Assembly (NCBI GenBank): GCA_940337035.1
Contig: CALNHX010003267.1
Span: forward strand, 1 to 64,000
Reading direction: 5' to 3'
Length of the DNA stretch: 64,000 bases
From: Agriotes lineatus
Taxonomy: Eukaryota; Arthropoda; Insecta; Coleoptera; Elateridae
Shown one piece after another: positions 1 through 15,000 of this stretch (the stretch's first letter is position 1; every line of letters starts with the position of its first letter). The notes beneath the pieces were generated by a model. The model saw only the letters and a program-made list of their open reading frames with translations, was not told the DNA's origin and made no database searches. The position numbers and the translations under genes were made by a program.

Positions 1-3000
1 AGAAGTAGACTAAATGGAATGCTAGAGCCTGTAAACGCTTTGGCGGCCGATCTGAGACGTTTTGGATATCATTTCGATAGTAGAAACGTTCTTAAATTTT
101 TTTAGTTTTAGTAACGCTATTTCGATGTTTGAATGCGACTTCTTAATGGCCTCAAAATGCTACGAGAAGTACATACCATATTATAGTTAATAGACAGTAA
201 TTGCAGAATGCTAAATATTGTACAGAAACAACTGTATATTAATTTTAAATGCATCAGAATGGCACCTACTGTTTTAGAAGTAGACTAAATGGCATTCTAG
301 AGCCTGTAAACGCTTTGGCGGCCGATCTGAGACGTTTTGGATATCATTTCGATAGTAGAAACGTTCTTAGATTTTTTTAGTTTTAGTAACGCTATTTCGA
401 TGTTTGATTGCGACTTCTTAATGGCCTCAAAATGCTACGAGAAGTACATACCATATTATAGTTAATAGACAGTAATTGCAGAATGCTAAATATTGTACAG
501 AAACAACTGTATATTAATTTTAAATGCATCAGAATGGCACCTACTGTTTTAGAAGTAGACTAAATGGCATGCTAGAGCCTGTAAACGCTTTGGCGGCCGA
601 TCTGAGACGTTTTGGATATCATTTCGATAGTAGAAACGTTCTTAATTTTTTAGTTTTAGTAACGCTATTTCGATGTTTGAATGCGACTTCTTAATGGCCT
701 CAAAATGCTACTAGAAGTACATACCATTTTATAGTTAATAGACAGTAATTGCAGAATGCTAAATATTGTACAGAAACAACTGTATATTAATTTTAAATGC
801 ATCAGAATGGCACCCTACTGTTTTAGAAGTAGACTAAATGGCATGCTAGAACCTGTAAACGCTTTGGCGGCCGATCTGAGACGTGTTGGATATCATTTCG
901 ATAGTAGAAACGTTCTTAGATTTTTTTAGTTTTAGTAACGCTATTTCGATGTTTGATTGCGACTTCTTAATGGCCTCAAATGCTACTAGAAGTACATACC
1001 ATATTATAGTTAATAGACAGTAATTGCAGAATGCTAAATATTGTACAGAAACAACTGTATATTAATTTTAAATGCATCAGAATGGCACCTACTGTTTTAG
1101 AAGTAGACTAAATGGCATGCTAGAGCCTGTAAACGCTTTGGCGGCCGATCTGAGACGTTTTGGATATCATTTCGATAGTAGAAACGTTCTTAGATTTTTT
1201 TAGTTTTAGTAACGCTATTTCGATGTTTGATTGCGACTTCTTAATGGCCTCAAAATGCTACTAGAAGTACATACCATATTATAGTTAATAGACAGTAATT
1301 GCAGAATGCCTAAATATTGTACAGAAACACTGTATATTAATTTTAAATGCATCAGAATGGCACCTACTGTTTTAGAAGTAGACTAAATGGCATGCTAGAG
1401 CCTGTAAACGCTTTGGCGGCCGATCTGAGACGTTTTGGATATCATTTCGATAGTAGAAACGTTCTTGAATTTTTTTAGTTTTAGTAACGCTATTTCGATG
1501 TTTGAATGCGACTTCTTAATGGCCTCAAAATGCTACTAGCAGTACGTAACATATTATAATTAATAGACAGTAATTGCAGAATGCTAACGATTGTACAGAA
1601 ACAACCGTATATTAATTTTAAATGCATCAGAATGGCAGCTACTGTTTTAGAAGTAGACAAAATGCTTGTAAACGCTTTGGCGGCCGATCTGAGACGTTTT
1701 GGATATCATTCGATAGTAGAAACGTTCTTAGATTTTTTTAGTTTTAGTAACGCTATTCGATGTTTGAATGCGACATCTTAATGGCCTCAAAATGCTACTA
1801 GCAGTACGTAACATATTATAATTAATAGAAAGTAATTGCAGAATGCTAAAGGTTGTACAGAAACAACTGTGTACTAATTTTAAATGCATCAGAATTGCAC
1901 CTACTGTTTTAGAAGTAGACAAAATGGCATTCTAGAGCCTGTAAACGCTATGGCGGCCGATCTGAGACGTTTTGGATATCATTTCGATAGTAGAAACGTT
2001 CTTAGATTTTTTGTAGTTTTAGTAACGCTATTTCGATGTTTGATTGCGACTTCTTAATGGCCTCAAAATGCTACTAGAAGTACATACCATATTATAGTTA
2101 ATAGACAGTAATTGCAGAATGCTAAATATTGTACAGAAACAACTGTATATTAATTTTAAATGCATCAGAATGGCACCTACTGTTTTAGAAATAGACTAAA
2201 TGGCATGCTAAAGCCTGTAAACGCTTTGGCGGCCGATCTGAGACGTTTTGGATATCATTTCGATAGTAGAAACGTTCTTAGATTTTTTTAGTTTTAGTAA
2301 CGCTATTTCGATGTTTGATTGCGACTTCTAATGGCCTCAAAATGCTACTAGAAGTACATACCATATTATAGTTAATAGACAGTAATTGCAGAATGCTAAA
2401 TATTGTACAGAAACAACTGTATATAAATTTTAAATGCATCAGAATGGCACCTACTGTTTTAGAAGTAGACTAAATGGCATGCTAGAGCTTGTAAACGCTT
2501 TGGCGGCCGATCTGAGACGTTTTGGATATCATTTCGATAGTAGAAACGTTCTTAAATTTTTTTAGTTTTAGTAACGCTATTTCGATGTTTGAATGCGACT
2601 TCTTATGGCCTCAAAATGCTACGAGAAGTACATACCATATTATAGTTAATAGACAGTAACTGCAGAATGCTAAATATTGTACAGAAACAACTGTATATTA
2701 ATTTTAAATGCATCAGAATGGCACCTACTGTTTTAGAAGTAGACTAAATGGCATGCTAGAGCCTGTAAACGCTTTGGCGGCCGATCTGAGACGTTTTGGA
2801 TATCATTTCGATAGTAGAAACGTTCTTAGATTTTTTTAGTTTTAGTAACGCTATTTCGATGTTTGATTGCGACTTCTTAATGGCCTCAAAATGCTACGAG
2901 AAGTACATACCATATTATAGTTAATAATTGCAGAATGCTAAATATTGTACAGAAACAACTGTATATTAATTTTAAATGCATCAGAATGGCACCTACTGTT

Positions 3001-5728
3001 TTAGAAGTAGACTAAATGGCATGCTAGAGCCTGTAAACGCTTTGGCGGCCGATCTGAGACGTTTTGGATATCATTTCGATAGTAGAAACGTTCTTAAATT
3101 TTTTTAGTTTTAGTAACGCTATTTCGATGTTTGAATGCGACTTCTTAATGGCCTCAAAATGCTACTAGAAGTACATACCATATTATAGTTAATAGACAGT
3201 AATTGCAGAATGCTAAATATTGTACAGAAACAACTGTATATTAATTTTAAATGCTTCAGAATGGCACCTACTGTTTTAGAAGTAGACTAAATGGCATGCT
3301 AGAGCCTGTAAACGCTTTGGGGGCCGATCTGAGACGTTTTGGATATCATTTCGATAGTAGAAACGTTCTTAGATTTTTTTAGTTTTAGTAACGCTATTTC
3401 GATGTTTGATTGCGACTTCTTAATGGCCTCAAAATGCTTACTAGCAGTACGTAACATATTATAATTAATAGACAGTAATTGCAGAATGCTAACGATTGTA
3501 CAGAAACAACTGTATATTAATTTTAAATGCATCAGAATGGCACCTACTGTTTTAGAAGTAGACAAAATGCTTGTAAACGCTTTGGCGGCCGATCTGAGAC
3601 GTTTTGGATATCATTTCGATAGTAGAAACGTTCTTAGATTTTTTTAGTTTTAGTAACGCTATTTCGATGTTTGAATGCGACTTCTTAATGGCCTCAAAAT
3701 GCTACTAGCAGTACGTAACATATTATAATTAATAGAAAGTAATTGCAGAATGCTAAAGGTTGTACAGAAATAACTGTATACTAATTTTAAATGCATCAGA
3801 ATTGCACCTACTGTTTTAGAAGTAGACAAAATGGCATGCTAGAGCCTGTAAACGCTTTGGCGGCCGATCTGAGACGTTTTGGATATCATTTCGATAGTAG
3901 AAACGTTCTTAGATTTTTTAGTTTTAGTAACGCTATTTCGATGTTTGATTGCGACTTCTTAATGGCCTCAAAATGCTACTAGAAGTACATACCATATTAT
4001 AGTTAATAGACAGTAATTGCAGAATGCTAAATATTGTACAGAAACAACTGTATATTAATTTTAAATGCATCAGAATGGCACCTACTGTTTTAGAAGTAGA
4101 CTAAATGGCATGCTAGAGCCTGTAAACGCTTTGGCGGCCGATCTGAGACGTTTTGGATATCATTTCGATAGTAGAAACGTTCTTAGATTTTTTTAGTTTT
4201 AGTAACGCTATTTCGATGTTTGATTGCGACTTCTTAATGGCCTCAAAATGCTACTAGAAGTACATACCATATTATAGTTAATAGACAGTAATTGCAGAAT
4301 GCTAAATATTGTACAGAAACAACTGTATATTAATTTTAAATGCATCAGAATGGCACCTACTGTTTTAGAAGTAGACTAAATGGCATGCTAGAGCCTGTAA
4401 ACGCTTTGGCGGCCGATCTGAGACGTTTTGGATATTATTTCGATAGTAGAAACGTTCTTAAATTTTTTAGTTTTAGTAACGCTATTTCGATGTTTGAATG
4501 CGACTTCTTAATGGCCTCAAAGTGCTACTAGCAGTACGTAACATATTATAATTAATAGACAGTAATTGCAGAATGCTAACGATTGTACAGAAACAACTGT
4601 ATATTAATTTTAAATGCATCAGAATGGCACCTACTGTTTTAGAAGTAGACAAAATGCTTGTAAACGCTTTGGTGGCCGATCTGAGACGTTTTGGATATCA
4701 TTTCGATAGTAGAAACGTTCTTAGATTTTTTTAGTTTTAGTAACGCTATTTCGATGTTTGAATGCGACTTCTTAATGCCTCAAAATGCTACTAGCAGTAC
4801 GTAACATATTATAATTAATAGAACGTAATTGCAGAATGCTAAAGGTTGTACAGAAACAACTGTATACTAATTTTAAATGCATCAGAATTGCACCTACTGT
4901 TTTAGAAGTACACAAAATGGCATTCTAGAGCCTGTAAACGCTATGGCAGCCGATCTGAGACGTTTTGGATATCATTTCGATAGTAGAAACGTTCTTAGAT
5001 TTTTTTAGTTTTAGTAACGCTATTTCGATGTTTGATTGCGACTTCTTAATGGCCTCAAAATGCTACTAGAAGTACATACCATATTATAGTTAATAGACAG
5101 TAATTGCAGAATGCTAAATATTGTACAGAAACAACTGTATATTAATTTTAAATGCATCAGAATGGCACCTACTGTTTTAGAAGTAGACTAAATGGCATGC
5201 TAGAGCCTGTAAACGCTTTGGCGGCCGATCTGAGACGTTTTGGATATCATTTCGATAGTAGAAACGTTCTTAAATTTTTTTAGTTTTAGTAACGCTATTT
5301 CGATGTTTGAATGCGACTTCTTAATGGCCTCAAAATGCTACTAGAAGTACATACCATATTATAGTTAATAGACAGTAATTGCAGAATGCTAAATATTGTA
5401 CAGAAACAACTGTATATTAATTTTAAATGCATCAGAATGGCACCTACTGTTTTAGAAGTAGACTAAATGGCATGCTAGAACCTGTAAACGCTTTGGCGGC
5501 CGATCTGAGACGTTTTGGATATCATTTCGATAGTAGAAACGTTCTTAGATTTTTTTAGTTTTAGTAACGCTATTTCGATGTTTGATTGCGACTTCTTAAT
5601 GGCTTCAAAATGCTACGAGAAGTACATACCATATTATAGTTAATAGACAGTAATTGCAGAATGCTAAATATTGTACAGAAACAAGTGTATATTAATTTTA
5701 AATGCATCAGAATGGCACCTACTGTTTT
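1..5728. repeat. Higher-order repeat unit, 5.73 kb, copy 1
   Basis: The diagnostic variant AATGGAATGCTAGAG at 13 reappears at 5741, and the variant ACAACCGTATATTAA at about 1601 reappears at about 7330. Both give an offset of about 5728 bp, or about 21 monomers. Within the unit, monomers missing 11 bp after the ACAAAATG motif (about 1663, 3567, 4655) act as phase markers. Confidence 0.8.
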
Positions 5729-8340
5729 AGAAGTAGACTAAATGGAATGCTAGAGCCTGTAAACGCTTTGGCGGCCGATCTGAGACGTTTTGGATATCAT
5801 TTCGATAGTAGAAACGTTCTTAAATTTTTTTAGTTTTAGTAACGCTATTTCGATGTTTGAATGCGACTTCTTAATGGCCTCAAATGCTACGAGAAGTACA
5901 TACCATATTATAGTTAATAGACAGTAATTGCAGAATGCTAAATATTGTACAGAAACAACTGTATATTAATTTTAAATGCATCAGAATGGCACCTACTGTT
6001 TTAGAAGTAGACTAAATGGCATTCTAGAGCCTGTAAACGCTTTGGCGGCCGATCTGAGACGTTTTGGATATCATTTCGATAGTAGAAACGTTCTTAGATT
6101 TTTTTAGTTTTAGTAACGCTATTTCGATGTTTGATTGCGACTTCTTAATGGCCTCAAAATGCTACGAGAAGTACATACCATATTATAGTTAATAGACAGT
6201 AATTGCAGAATGCTAAATATTGTACAGAAACAACTGTATATTAATTTTAAATGCATCAGAATGGCACCTACTGTTTTAGAAGTAGACTAAATGGCATGCT
6301 AGAGCCTGTAAACGCTTTGGCGGCCGATCTGAGACGTTTTGGATATCATTTCGATAGTAGAAACGTTCTTAAATTTTTTTAGTTTTAGTAACGCTATTTC
6401 GATGTTTGAATGCGACTTCTTAATGGCCTCAAAATGCTACTAGAAGTACATACCATTTTATAGTTAATAGACAGTAATTGCAGAATGCTAAATATTGTAC
6501 AGAAACAACTGTATATTAATTTTAAATGCATCAGAATGGCACCTACTGTTTTAGAAGTAGACTAAATGGCATGCTAGAACCTGTAAACGCTTTGGCGGCC
6601 GATCTGAGACGTGTTGGATATCATTTCGATAGTAGCAACGTTCTTAGATTTTTTTAGTTTTAGTAACGCTATTTCGATGTTTGATTGCGACTTCTTAATG
6701 GCCTCAAAATGCTACTAGAAGTACATACCATATTATAGTTAATAGACAGTAATTGCAGAATGCTAAATATTGTACAGAAACAACTGTATATTAATTTTAA
6801 ATGCATCAGAATGGCACCTACTGTTTTAGAAGTAGACTAAATGGCATGCTAGAGCCTGTAAACGCTTTGGCGGCCGATCTGAGACGTTTTGGATATCATT
6901 TCGATAGTAGAAACGTTCTTAGATTTTTTTAGTTTTAGTAACGCTATTTCGATGTTTGATTGCGACTTCTTAATGGCCTCAAAATGCTACTAGAAGTACA
7001 TACCATATTATAGTTAATAGACAGTAATTGCAGAATGCTAAATATTGTACAGAAACAACTGTATATTAATTTTAAATGCATCAGAATGGCACCTACTGTT
7101 TTAGAAGTAGACTAAATGGCATGCTAGAGCCTGTAAACGCTTTGGCGGCCGATCTGAGACGTTTTGGATATCATTTCGATAGTAGAAACGTTCTTAAATT
7201 TTTTTAGTTTTAGTAACGCTATTTCGATGTTTGAATGCGACTTCTTAATGGCCTCAAAATGCTACTAGCAGTACGTAACATATTATAATTAATAGACAGT
7301 AATTGCAGAATGCTAACGATTGTACAGAAACAACCGTATATTAATTTTAAATGCATCAGAATGGCAGCTACTGTTTTAGAAGTAGACAAAATGCTTGTAA
7401 ACGCTTTGGCGGCCGATCTGAGACGTTTTGGATATCATTTCGATAGTAGAAACGTTCTTAGATTTTTTTAGTTTTAGTAACGCTATTTCGATGTTTGAAT
7501 GCGACATCTTAATGGCCTCAAAATGCTACTAGCAGTACGTAACATATTATAATTAATAGAAAGTAATTGCAGAATGCTAAAGGTTGTACAGAAACAACTG
7601 TGTACTAATTTTAAATGCATCAGAATTGCACCTACTGTTTTAGAAGTAGACAAAATGGCATTCTAGAGCCTGTAAACGCTATGGCGGCCGATCTGAGACG
7701 TTTTGGATATCATTTCGATAGTAGAAACGTTCTTAGATTTTTTGTAGTTTTAGTAACGCTATTTCGATGTTTGATTGCGACTTCTTAATGGCCTCAAAAT
7801 GCTACTAGAAGTACATACCATATTATAGTTAATAGACAGTAATTGCAGAATGCTAAATATTGTACAGAAACAACTGTATATTAATTTTAAATGCATCAGA
7901 ATGGCACCTACTGTTTTAGAAATAGACTAAATGGCATGCTAAAGCCTGTAAACGCTTTGGCGGCCGATCTGAGACGTTTTGGATATCATTTCGATAGTAG
8001 AAACGTTCTTAGATTTTTTTAGTTTTAGTAACGCTATTTCGATGTTTGATTGCGACTTCTTAATGGCCTCAAAATGCTACTAGAAGTACATACCATATTA
8101 TAGTTAATAGACAGTAATTGCAGAATGCTAAATATTGTACAGAAACAACTGTATATAAATTTTAAATGCATCAGAATGGCACCTACTGTTTTAGAAGTAG
8201 ACTAAATGGCATGCTAGAGCCTGTAAACGCTTTGGCGGCCGATCTGAGACGTTTTGGATATCATTTCGATAGTAGAAACGTTCTTAAATTTTTTTAGTTT
8301 TAGTAACGCTATTTCGATGTTTGAATGCGACTTCTTAATG
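5729..8340. repeat. Higher-order repeat, partial copy 2 of the 5.73 kb unit
   Basis: This stretch follows copy 1 monomer by monomer, with the same rare variants: AGACGTGTTGG, the 11-bp-deleted monomer at about 7391, the GTGTACTAA variant at about 7600 and the TTTTTTGTAG variant at about 7740. After about 8.34 kb the order switches, and monomers like those at 5.46 kb and then 7.24-7.9 kb return. This indicates a second, shorter exchange of about 1.64 kb (6 monomers). The exact end is approximate. Confidence 0.7.
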
Positions 8341-9849
8341 GCCTCAAATGCTTACTAGAAGTACATACCATATTATAGTTAATAGACAGTAATTGCAGAA
8401 TGCTAAATATTGTACAGAAACAACTGTATATTAATTTTAAATGCATCAGAATGGCACCTACTGTTTTAGAAGTAGACTAAATGGCATGCTAGAACCTGTA
8501 AACGCTTTGGCGGCCGATCTGAGACGTTTTGGATATCATTTCGATAGTAGAAACGTTCTTAGATTTTTTTAGTTTTAGTAACGCTATTTCGATGTTTGAT
8601 TGCGACTTCTTAATGGCCTCAAAATGCTACGAGAAGTACATACCATATTATAGTTAATAGACAGTAATTGCAGAATGCTAAATATTGTACAGAAACAACT
8701 GTATATTAATTTTAAATGCATCAGAATGGCACCTACTGTTTTAGAAGTAGACTAAATGGCATGCTAGAGCCTGTAAACGCTTTGGCGGCCGATCTGAGAC
8801 GTTTTGGATATCATTTCGATAGTAGAAACGTTCTTAAATTTTTTTAGTTTTAGTAACGCTATTTCGATGTTTGAATGCGACTTCTTAATGGCCTCAAAAT
8901 GCTACTAGCAGTACGTAACATATTATAATTAATAGACAGTAATTGCAGAATGCTAACGATTGTACAGAAACAACTGTATATTAATTTTAAATGCATCAGA
9001 ATGGCACCTACTGTTTTAGAAGTAGACAAAATGCTTGTAAACGCTTTGGCGGCCGATCTGAGACGTTTTGGATATCATTTCCATAGTAGAAACGTTCTTA
9101 GATTTTTTTAGTTTTAGTAACGCTATTTCGATGTTTGAATGCGACATCTTAATGGCCTCAAAATGCTACTAGCAGTACGTAACATATTATAATTAATAGA
9201 AAGTAATTGCAGAATGCTAAAGGTTGTACAGAAACAACTGTGTACTAATTTTAAATGCATCAGAATTGCACCTACTGTTTTAGAAGTAGACAAAATGGCA
9301 TTCTAGAGCCTGTAAACGCTATGGCGGCCGATCTGAGACGTTTTGGATATCATTTCGATACTAGAAACGTTCTTAGATTTTTTGTAGTTTTAGTAACGCT
9401 ATTTCGATGTTTGATTGCGACTTCTTAATGGCCTCAAAATGCTACTAGAAGTACATACCATATTATAGTTAATAGACAGTAATTGCAGAATGCTAAATAT
9501 TGTACAGAAACAACTGTATATTAATTTTAAATGCATCAGAATGGCACCTACTGTTTTAGAAGTAAACTAAATGGCATGCTAAAGCCTGTTAACGCTTTGG
9601 CGGCCGATCTGAGACGTTTTGGATATCATTTCGATAGTAGAAACGTTCTTAGATTTTTTTAGTTTTAGTAACGCTATTTCGATGTTTGATTGCGACTTCT
9701 TAATGGCCTCAAAATGCTACTAGAAGTACATACCATATTATAGTTAATAGACAGTAATTGCAGAATGCTAAATATTGTACAGAAACAACTGTATATTAAT
9801 TTTAAATGCATCAGAATGGCACCTACTGTTTTAGAAGTAGACTAAATGG

Positions 9850-12800
9850 CATGCAAGAGCCTGTAAACGCTTTAGCGGCCGATCTGAGACCATTTGGATA
9901 TCATTTCGATAGTACGTAGAAACGTTCTTAGATTTCTTTAGTTTTAGTAACCCTATTTCGATGTTTGAATGCGACTTTTTAATGGCCTCAAAATGCTACT
10001 AGCAGTACGTAACATATCATAATTAATAGACAGTAATTGCAAAATGCTAAACATTGTACAAAAACAACTGTAAACTACTTTTAAATGTATCAGAATGGCA
10101 CCTACTGTTTTAGAAGTAGACAAAATATAATGCTAGAGCCTGTAAACACTCTGGTGGCCGATCTGAAACGTTTTGGATATTATTTCGGCAATAGAAACGT
10201 TCTTAGATTTTATTAGTTTTATTAACGCTATTTCGATGTTTGAATGCGACTTCTTAATGGCCTCAAAATGCTACTAGCAGTACGTAACATATTATAGTTA
10301 ATAGACAGTAACTGCAGAATGCTAACGATTGTACAGAAACAACTGTATATTAATTTTAAATGCATCAGAATGGCACCTACTGTTTTAGAAGTAGACTAAA
10401 TGGCATGCTAGAGCTGTAAACGCTCTGGCGGACGATCTGAGACGTTTTGGATATCATATCGATAGTAGAAACGCTTTTAGATTTTTTAAATTTTAGTAAC
10501 GCTATTTTGTTGTCTGAATGCGACTTGCCAATTGCCTCAAAATGCTACTAGAAGTACATAACATATTATAGTTAATAGACAGTAATTGTAGAATGCTAAA
10601 GATTGTACAGAAACAACTGTATACTAATTTTAAATGCATCAGAATTGCACCTACTATTTTAGGAGTAGAAATAATGGCATGCTAGAGCCTGTAAACGCTC
10701 TGGCGGACGATCTGAGACGTTTTGAATATCATATTGATAGTAGAAACGCTTTTAGATTTTTTAATTTTTATTAACGCTATTTCGATGTTTGAATGCGACT
10801 TCTTAATGGCCTCAAAATGCTACTAGCAATACGTAACATATTATAATTAATCGACAGTAATTGCAGAGTGCTCAAGATTGTACAGAAACAACTGTATACT
10901 AATTTTAAATGCATCAGAATGGCACCTACTATTTTAGAAGTAGACAAAATAGCATGCTAGAGCCTGTAAACGCTCCGGCGGCCGATCTGAGACGTTTTGG
11001 ATATCATTTTGATAATAGAAACGGTCTTAGATTTTTTTAGTTTTAGTAACCCTATTTCGATGTTTGAATGCGACTTTTTAATGGCCTCAAAATGCTACTA
11101 GCAGTACGTAACATATTATAATTAATAGACAGTAATTGCAGAATGCCAAACATTGTACAAAAACAGCTGTAAACTACTTTTAAATGCATCAGAATAGCAC
11201 CTACTGTTTTAGAAGTAGACAAAATGGCATTCTAGAGCCTGTAAACGCTATGGCGGCCGATCTGCGACGTTTTGGATTTTATTTCGATAGTAGAAACGTT
11301 CTTAGATTTTTTTAGTTTTAGTAACGCTATTTCGATGTTTGAATGCGACTTCTTAATGGCCTCAAAGTGCTACTAGCAATACGTAACATATTATAATTAA
11401 TAGACAGTAATTGCAGAGTGCTAAAGATTGTACAGAAACAACTGTATACTAATTTTAAATGCATCAGAATTGCACCTACTGTTTTAGAAGTAGACAAAAT
11501 GGCATGCTAGAGCTTGTAAACGCTCTGACGGACGATCTGAGACGTTTTGAATATCATATCGATAGTTGAAACGCTTTTAGATTTTTTAATTTTTATTAAC
11601 GCTATTTCGATGTTTGAATGCGACTTCTTAATGGCCTCAAAATGCTACTAGCAATACGTAACATATTATAATTAATAGACAGTAATTGCAGAGTGCTACA
11701 GATTGTACAGAAACAACTGTATACTAATTTTAAATGCATCAGAATGGCACCTACTATTTTAGAAGTAGACAAAATATCATGCTAGAGCTTGTAAACGCTC
11801 CGGCGGATGATCTGAGACGTTTTGGATATCATATCGATAGTAGAAAAGCTTTTAGATTTTTTAAATTTTAGTAACGCTATTTTGTTGTCTGAATGCGACT
11901 GCTCAATTGCCTCAAAATGTTACTAGAAGTACATAACATATTATAGTTAATAGAAAGTAATTGCAGAATGCTAAAGATTGTACAGAAACAACTGTATACT
12001 AATTTTAATTGCATCAGAATAGCACCTACTGTTTTAGAAGTACAGTAAATGGCATGCTAGAGCCTGTAAACGCTTTGGCGGCCGATCTGAGACGTTTTGG
12101 ATATCATTTTGATAATAGAAACGGTCTTAGATTTTTTTAGTTTTAGTAACCCTATTTCGATGTTTGAATGCGACTTTTTAATGGCCTCAAAATGCTACTA
12201 GCAGTACGTAACAGATTATAATTAATAGACAGTAATTGCAGAATGCTAAACATTGTACAAAAACAGCTGTAAACTACTTTTAAATGCATCAGAATGGCAC
12301 CTACTGTTTTAGAAGTAGACAAAATGGCATTCTAGAGCCTGTAAACGCTATGGCGGCCGATCTGCGACGTTTTGGATTTTATTTCGATAATAGAAACGGT
12401 CTTAGATTTTTTTAGTTTTGTAACCCTATTTCGATGTTTGAATGCGACTTCTTAATGGCCTCAACATGCTACTAGCAATACGTAACATATTATAATTAAT
12501 AGACAGTAATTGCAGAATGCTTAATATTGTACAGAAACAACTGTATACTAATTTTAATTGCATCAGAATGGCACCTACTGTTTTAGAAGTAGACTAAATG
12601 GCATGCTAGAGCCTGTAAACGCTTTGGCGGCCGATCGGAGACGTTTTGGATATCATTTCGATAATAGAAACGGTCTTAGATTTTTTTAGTTTTAGTAACC
12701 CTATTTCGATGTTTGAATGCGACTTCTTAATGGTTTCAAATTGCTACTAGCAGTACGTAACATATTATAATTAATAGACAGTAATTGCAGAATGCTAAAC

Positions 12801-15000
12801 ATTGTACAGAAACAACTGTATACTAATTTTAAATTCATCAGAATGGCACCTACTGTTTTAGAAGTAGGCTAAATGGCATGCTAGAGCCTGTAAACGCTTT
12901 GGCGGCCGATCTGAGACGTTTTGGATATCATTTCGATAATAGAAACCTTGTTAGATTTTTTTAGTTTTACTAACGCTATTTCGATGTTTGACTGCGACTT
13001 TTTAATGGCCTCAAAATGCTACTAGAAGTACGTAACATATAATTAATAGACAGTAATTGCAGAATGCTAAACTAAAGATTGTACAGAAACAACTGTAGCT
13101 AATTTTAAATGCATCAGAATGGCACCTACTGTTTTAGAAGTAGACAAAATGGCATTCTCGAGCCTGTAAACGCTCTGGCGGGCGATCTGAGACGTTGTGG
13201 ATACCATTTCGATAGTAGAAGCTTTCTTAGGTTTTTTTAATTTTATTAACGCTATTTCGGTGTTTGAATGCGACTTCTTAATGGCCTCAAAATATTACTA
13301 AAAGTACATACCATATTATAGTTAATAGACAGTAATTGCAGAATGCTGAATATTGTACAGAAACAACTGTATACTAATTTTAATTACATGAGAATGGCAC
13401 CTGCTGTTTTAGAAGTGAACTAAATGGCATGCTAGAGCCTGTAAACGCTTTGGCGGCCGATCTGAGAAGTTTTGGAAATCATTTCGATAATAGAAACCTT
13501 GTTAGATTTTTTTAGTTTTACTAACGCTATTTCGATGTTTGACTGCGACTTTTTAATGGCCTCAAAATGCTACTAGAAGTACGTAACATATTATAATTAA
13601 TAGACAGTAATTGCAGAATGCTAAACTAAAGATTGTACAGAAACAACTGTAGCTAATTTTAAATGCATCAGAATGGCACCTACTGTTTTAGAAGTAGGCT
13701 AAATGGCATGCTAGAGCCTGTAAACGCTTTGGCGGCCGATCTGAGACGATTTGGATATCATATCGATAGTAGAAACGTTCTTAGATTTTTTCAGTTTTAG
13801 TAACGCTATTTCGATGTTTTACTACGACTTCTTAATGGCCTCAAAATGCTACTAGAAGTACATATCATTTTATAGTTAATAGACAGTAATTGCAGAATGC
13901 TAAACATTGTACAGAAACAACTCTAAACTACCTTTAAATGCATCAGAATGGCACCTATTGTTTTAGAAGTCGACATATTGGCATGCTAGAACGTGTAAAT
14001 GCTCTGGCGGACGATCTGAAACGTTTTGAATATCATTTCGATAGTGAAACGCTTTTAGATTCTTTATATTTTAGTAACGCTATTTCGGTGTTTGAATGCG
14101 ACTTCTTAATAGCCTCAAAATGCTACTAGTAGTACGTAACATATTATAATTAATAAACTGTAATTGCAGAATGCTGTAGATTGTACAGAAACAACTGTAT
14201 ACTAATTTTAAATGTATCAGAATGGCACCTACTGTTTTAGAACTAGACAAAATGGCATGCTAGAGCCTGTAAACGCTTTGGCGGCCGATTTGAGACGTTT
14301 TGGATATCATTTCGATAATAGAAACGGTCTTAGATTTTTTTAGTTTTAGTAACCCTATTTCGATGTTTGAATGCGACTTTTTAATATCCTCAAAATGCTA
14401 CTAGCAGTACGTAACATATTATAATTAATAGACAGTAATTGCAGAATGCTAAACATTTACAAAACAACTGTAAACTACTTTTAAATGCATCAGAATGGCA
14501 CCTACTGTTTTAGAAGTAGACTAAATGGCATGCTAGAGCCTGTAAACGCTTTGGCGGCCGATCTGAGACGTTTTAGATTTCATTTCGATAGTAGAAACGT
14601 TCTTAGATTTTTTTAGTTTTAGTAACGCCATTTCGGTGTTTGAATGCGACTTCTTAATGGCCTCAAATTGCTACTAGAAGTACATAACACGTTATAATTA
14701 ATAGACAGTAATTGCAGAATGCTAAACTAAATATTGTACAGAAACAACTGTATAATTTCAAATGCATCAGAATGACACCTACTGTTTTAGAAGTAGACAA
14801 AATGGCATGCTAGAGCCCGTAAACGCTCTGGCGGGCGATCTGAGACGTTGTGGATACCATTTCGATAGTAGAAACGTTCTTAGGTTTTTTTAATTTTAGT
14901 AACGCTATTTCGGAGTTTGAATGCGACTTCTTAATGGCCTCAAAATGCTACTAGAAGTACATACCATATTATAGTTAATAGACAGTAATTGCAGAATGCT
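9850..15000. repeat. Diverged zone of the satellite array
   Basis: Monomers here keep the 275-bp register but carry many private substitutions and small indels (for example GTAAACACTCTGG, AACGCTTTTAG, TTTTGTTGTCTG and the insertion CTAAACTAAAG). They do not repeat each other in long blocks, unlike both flanks. This is what an older, less recently homogenised part of an array looks like. The limits are approximate. Confidence 0.6.
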
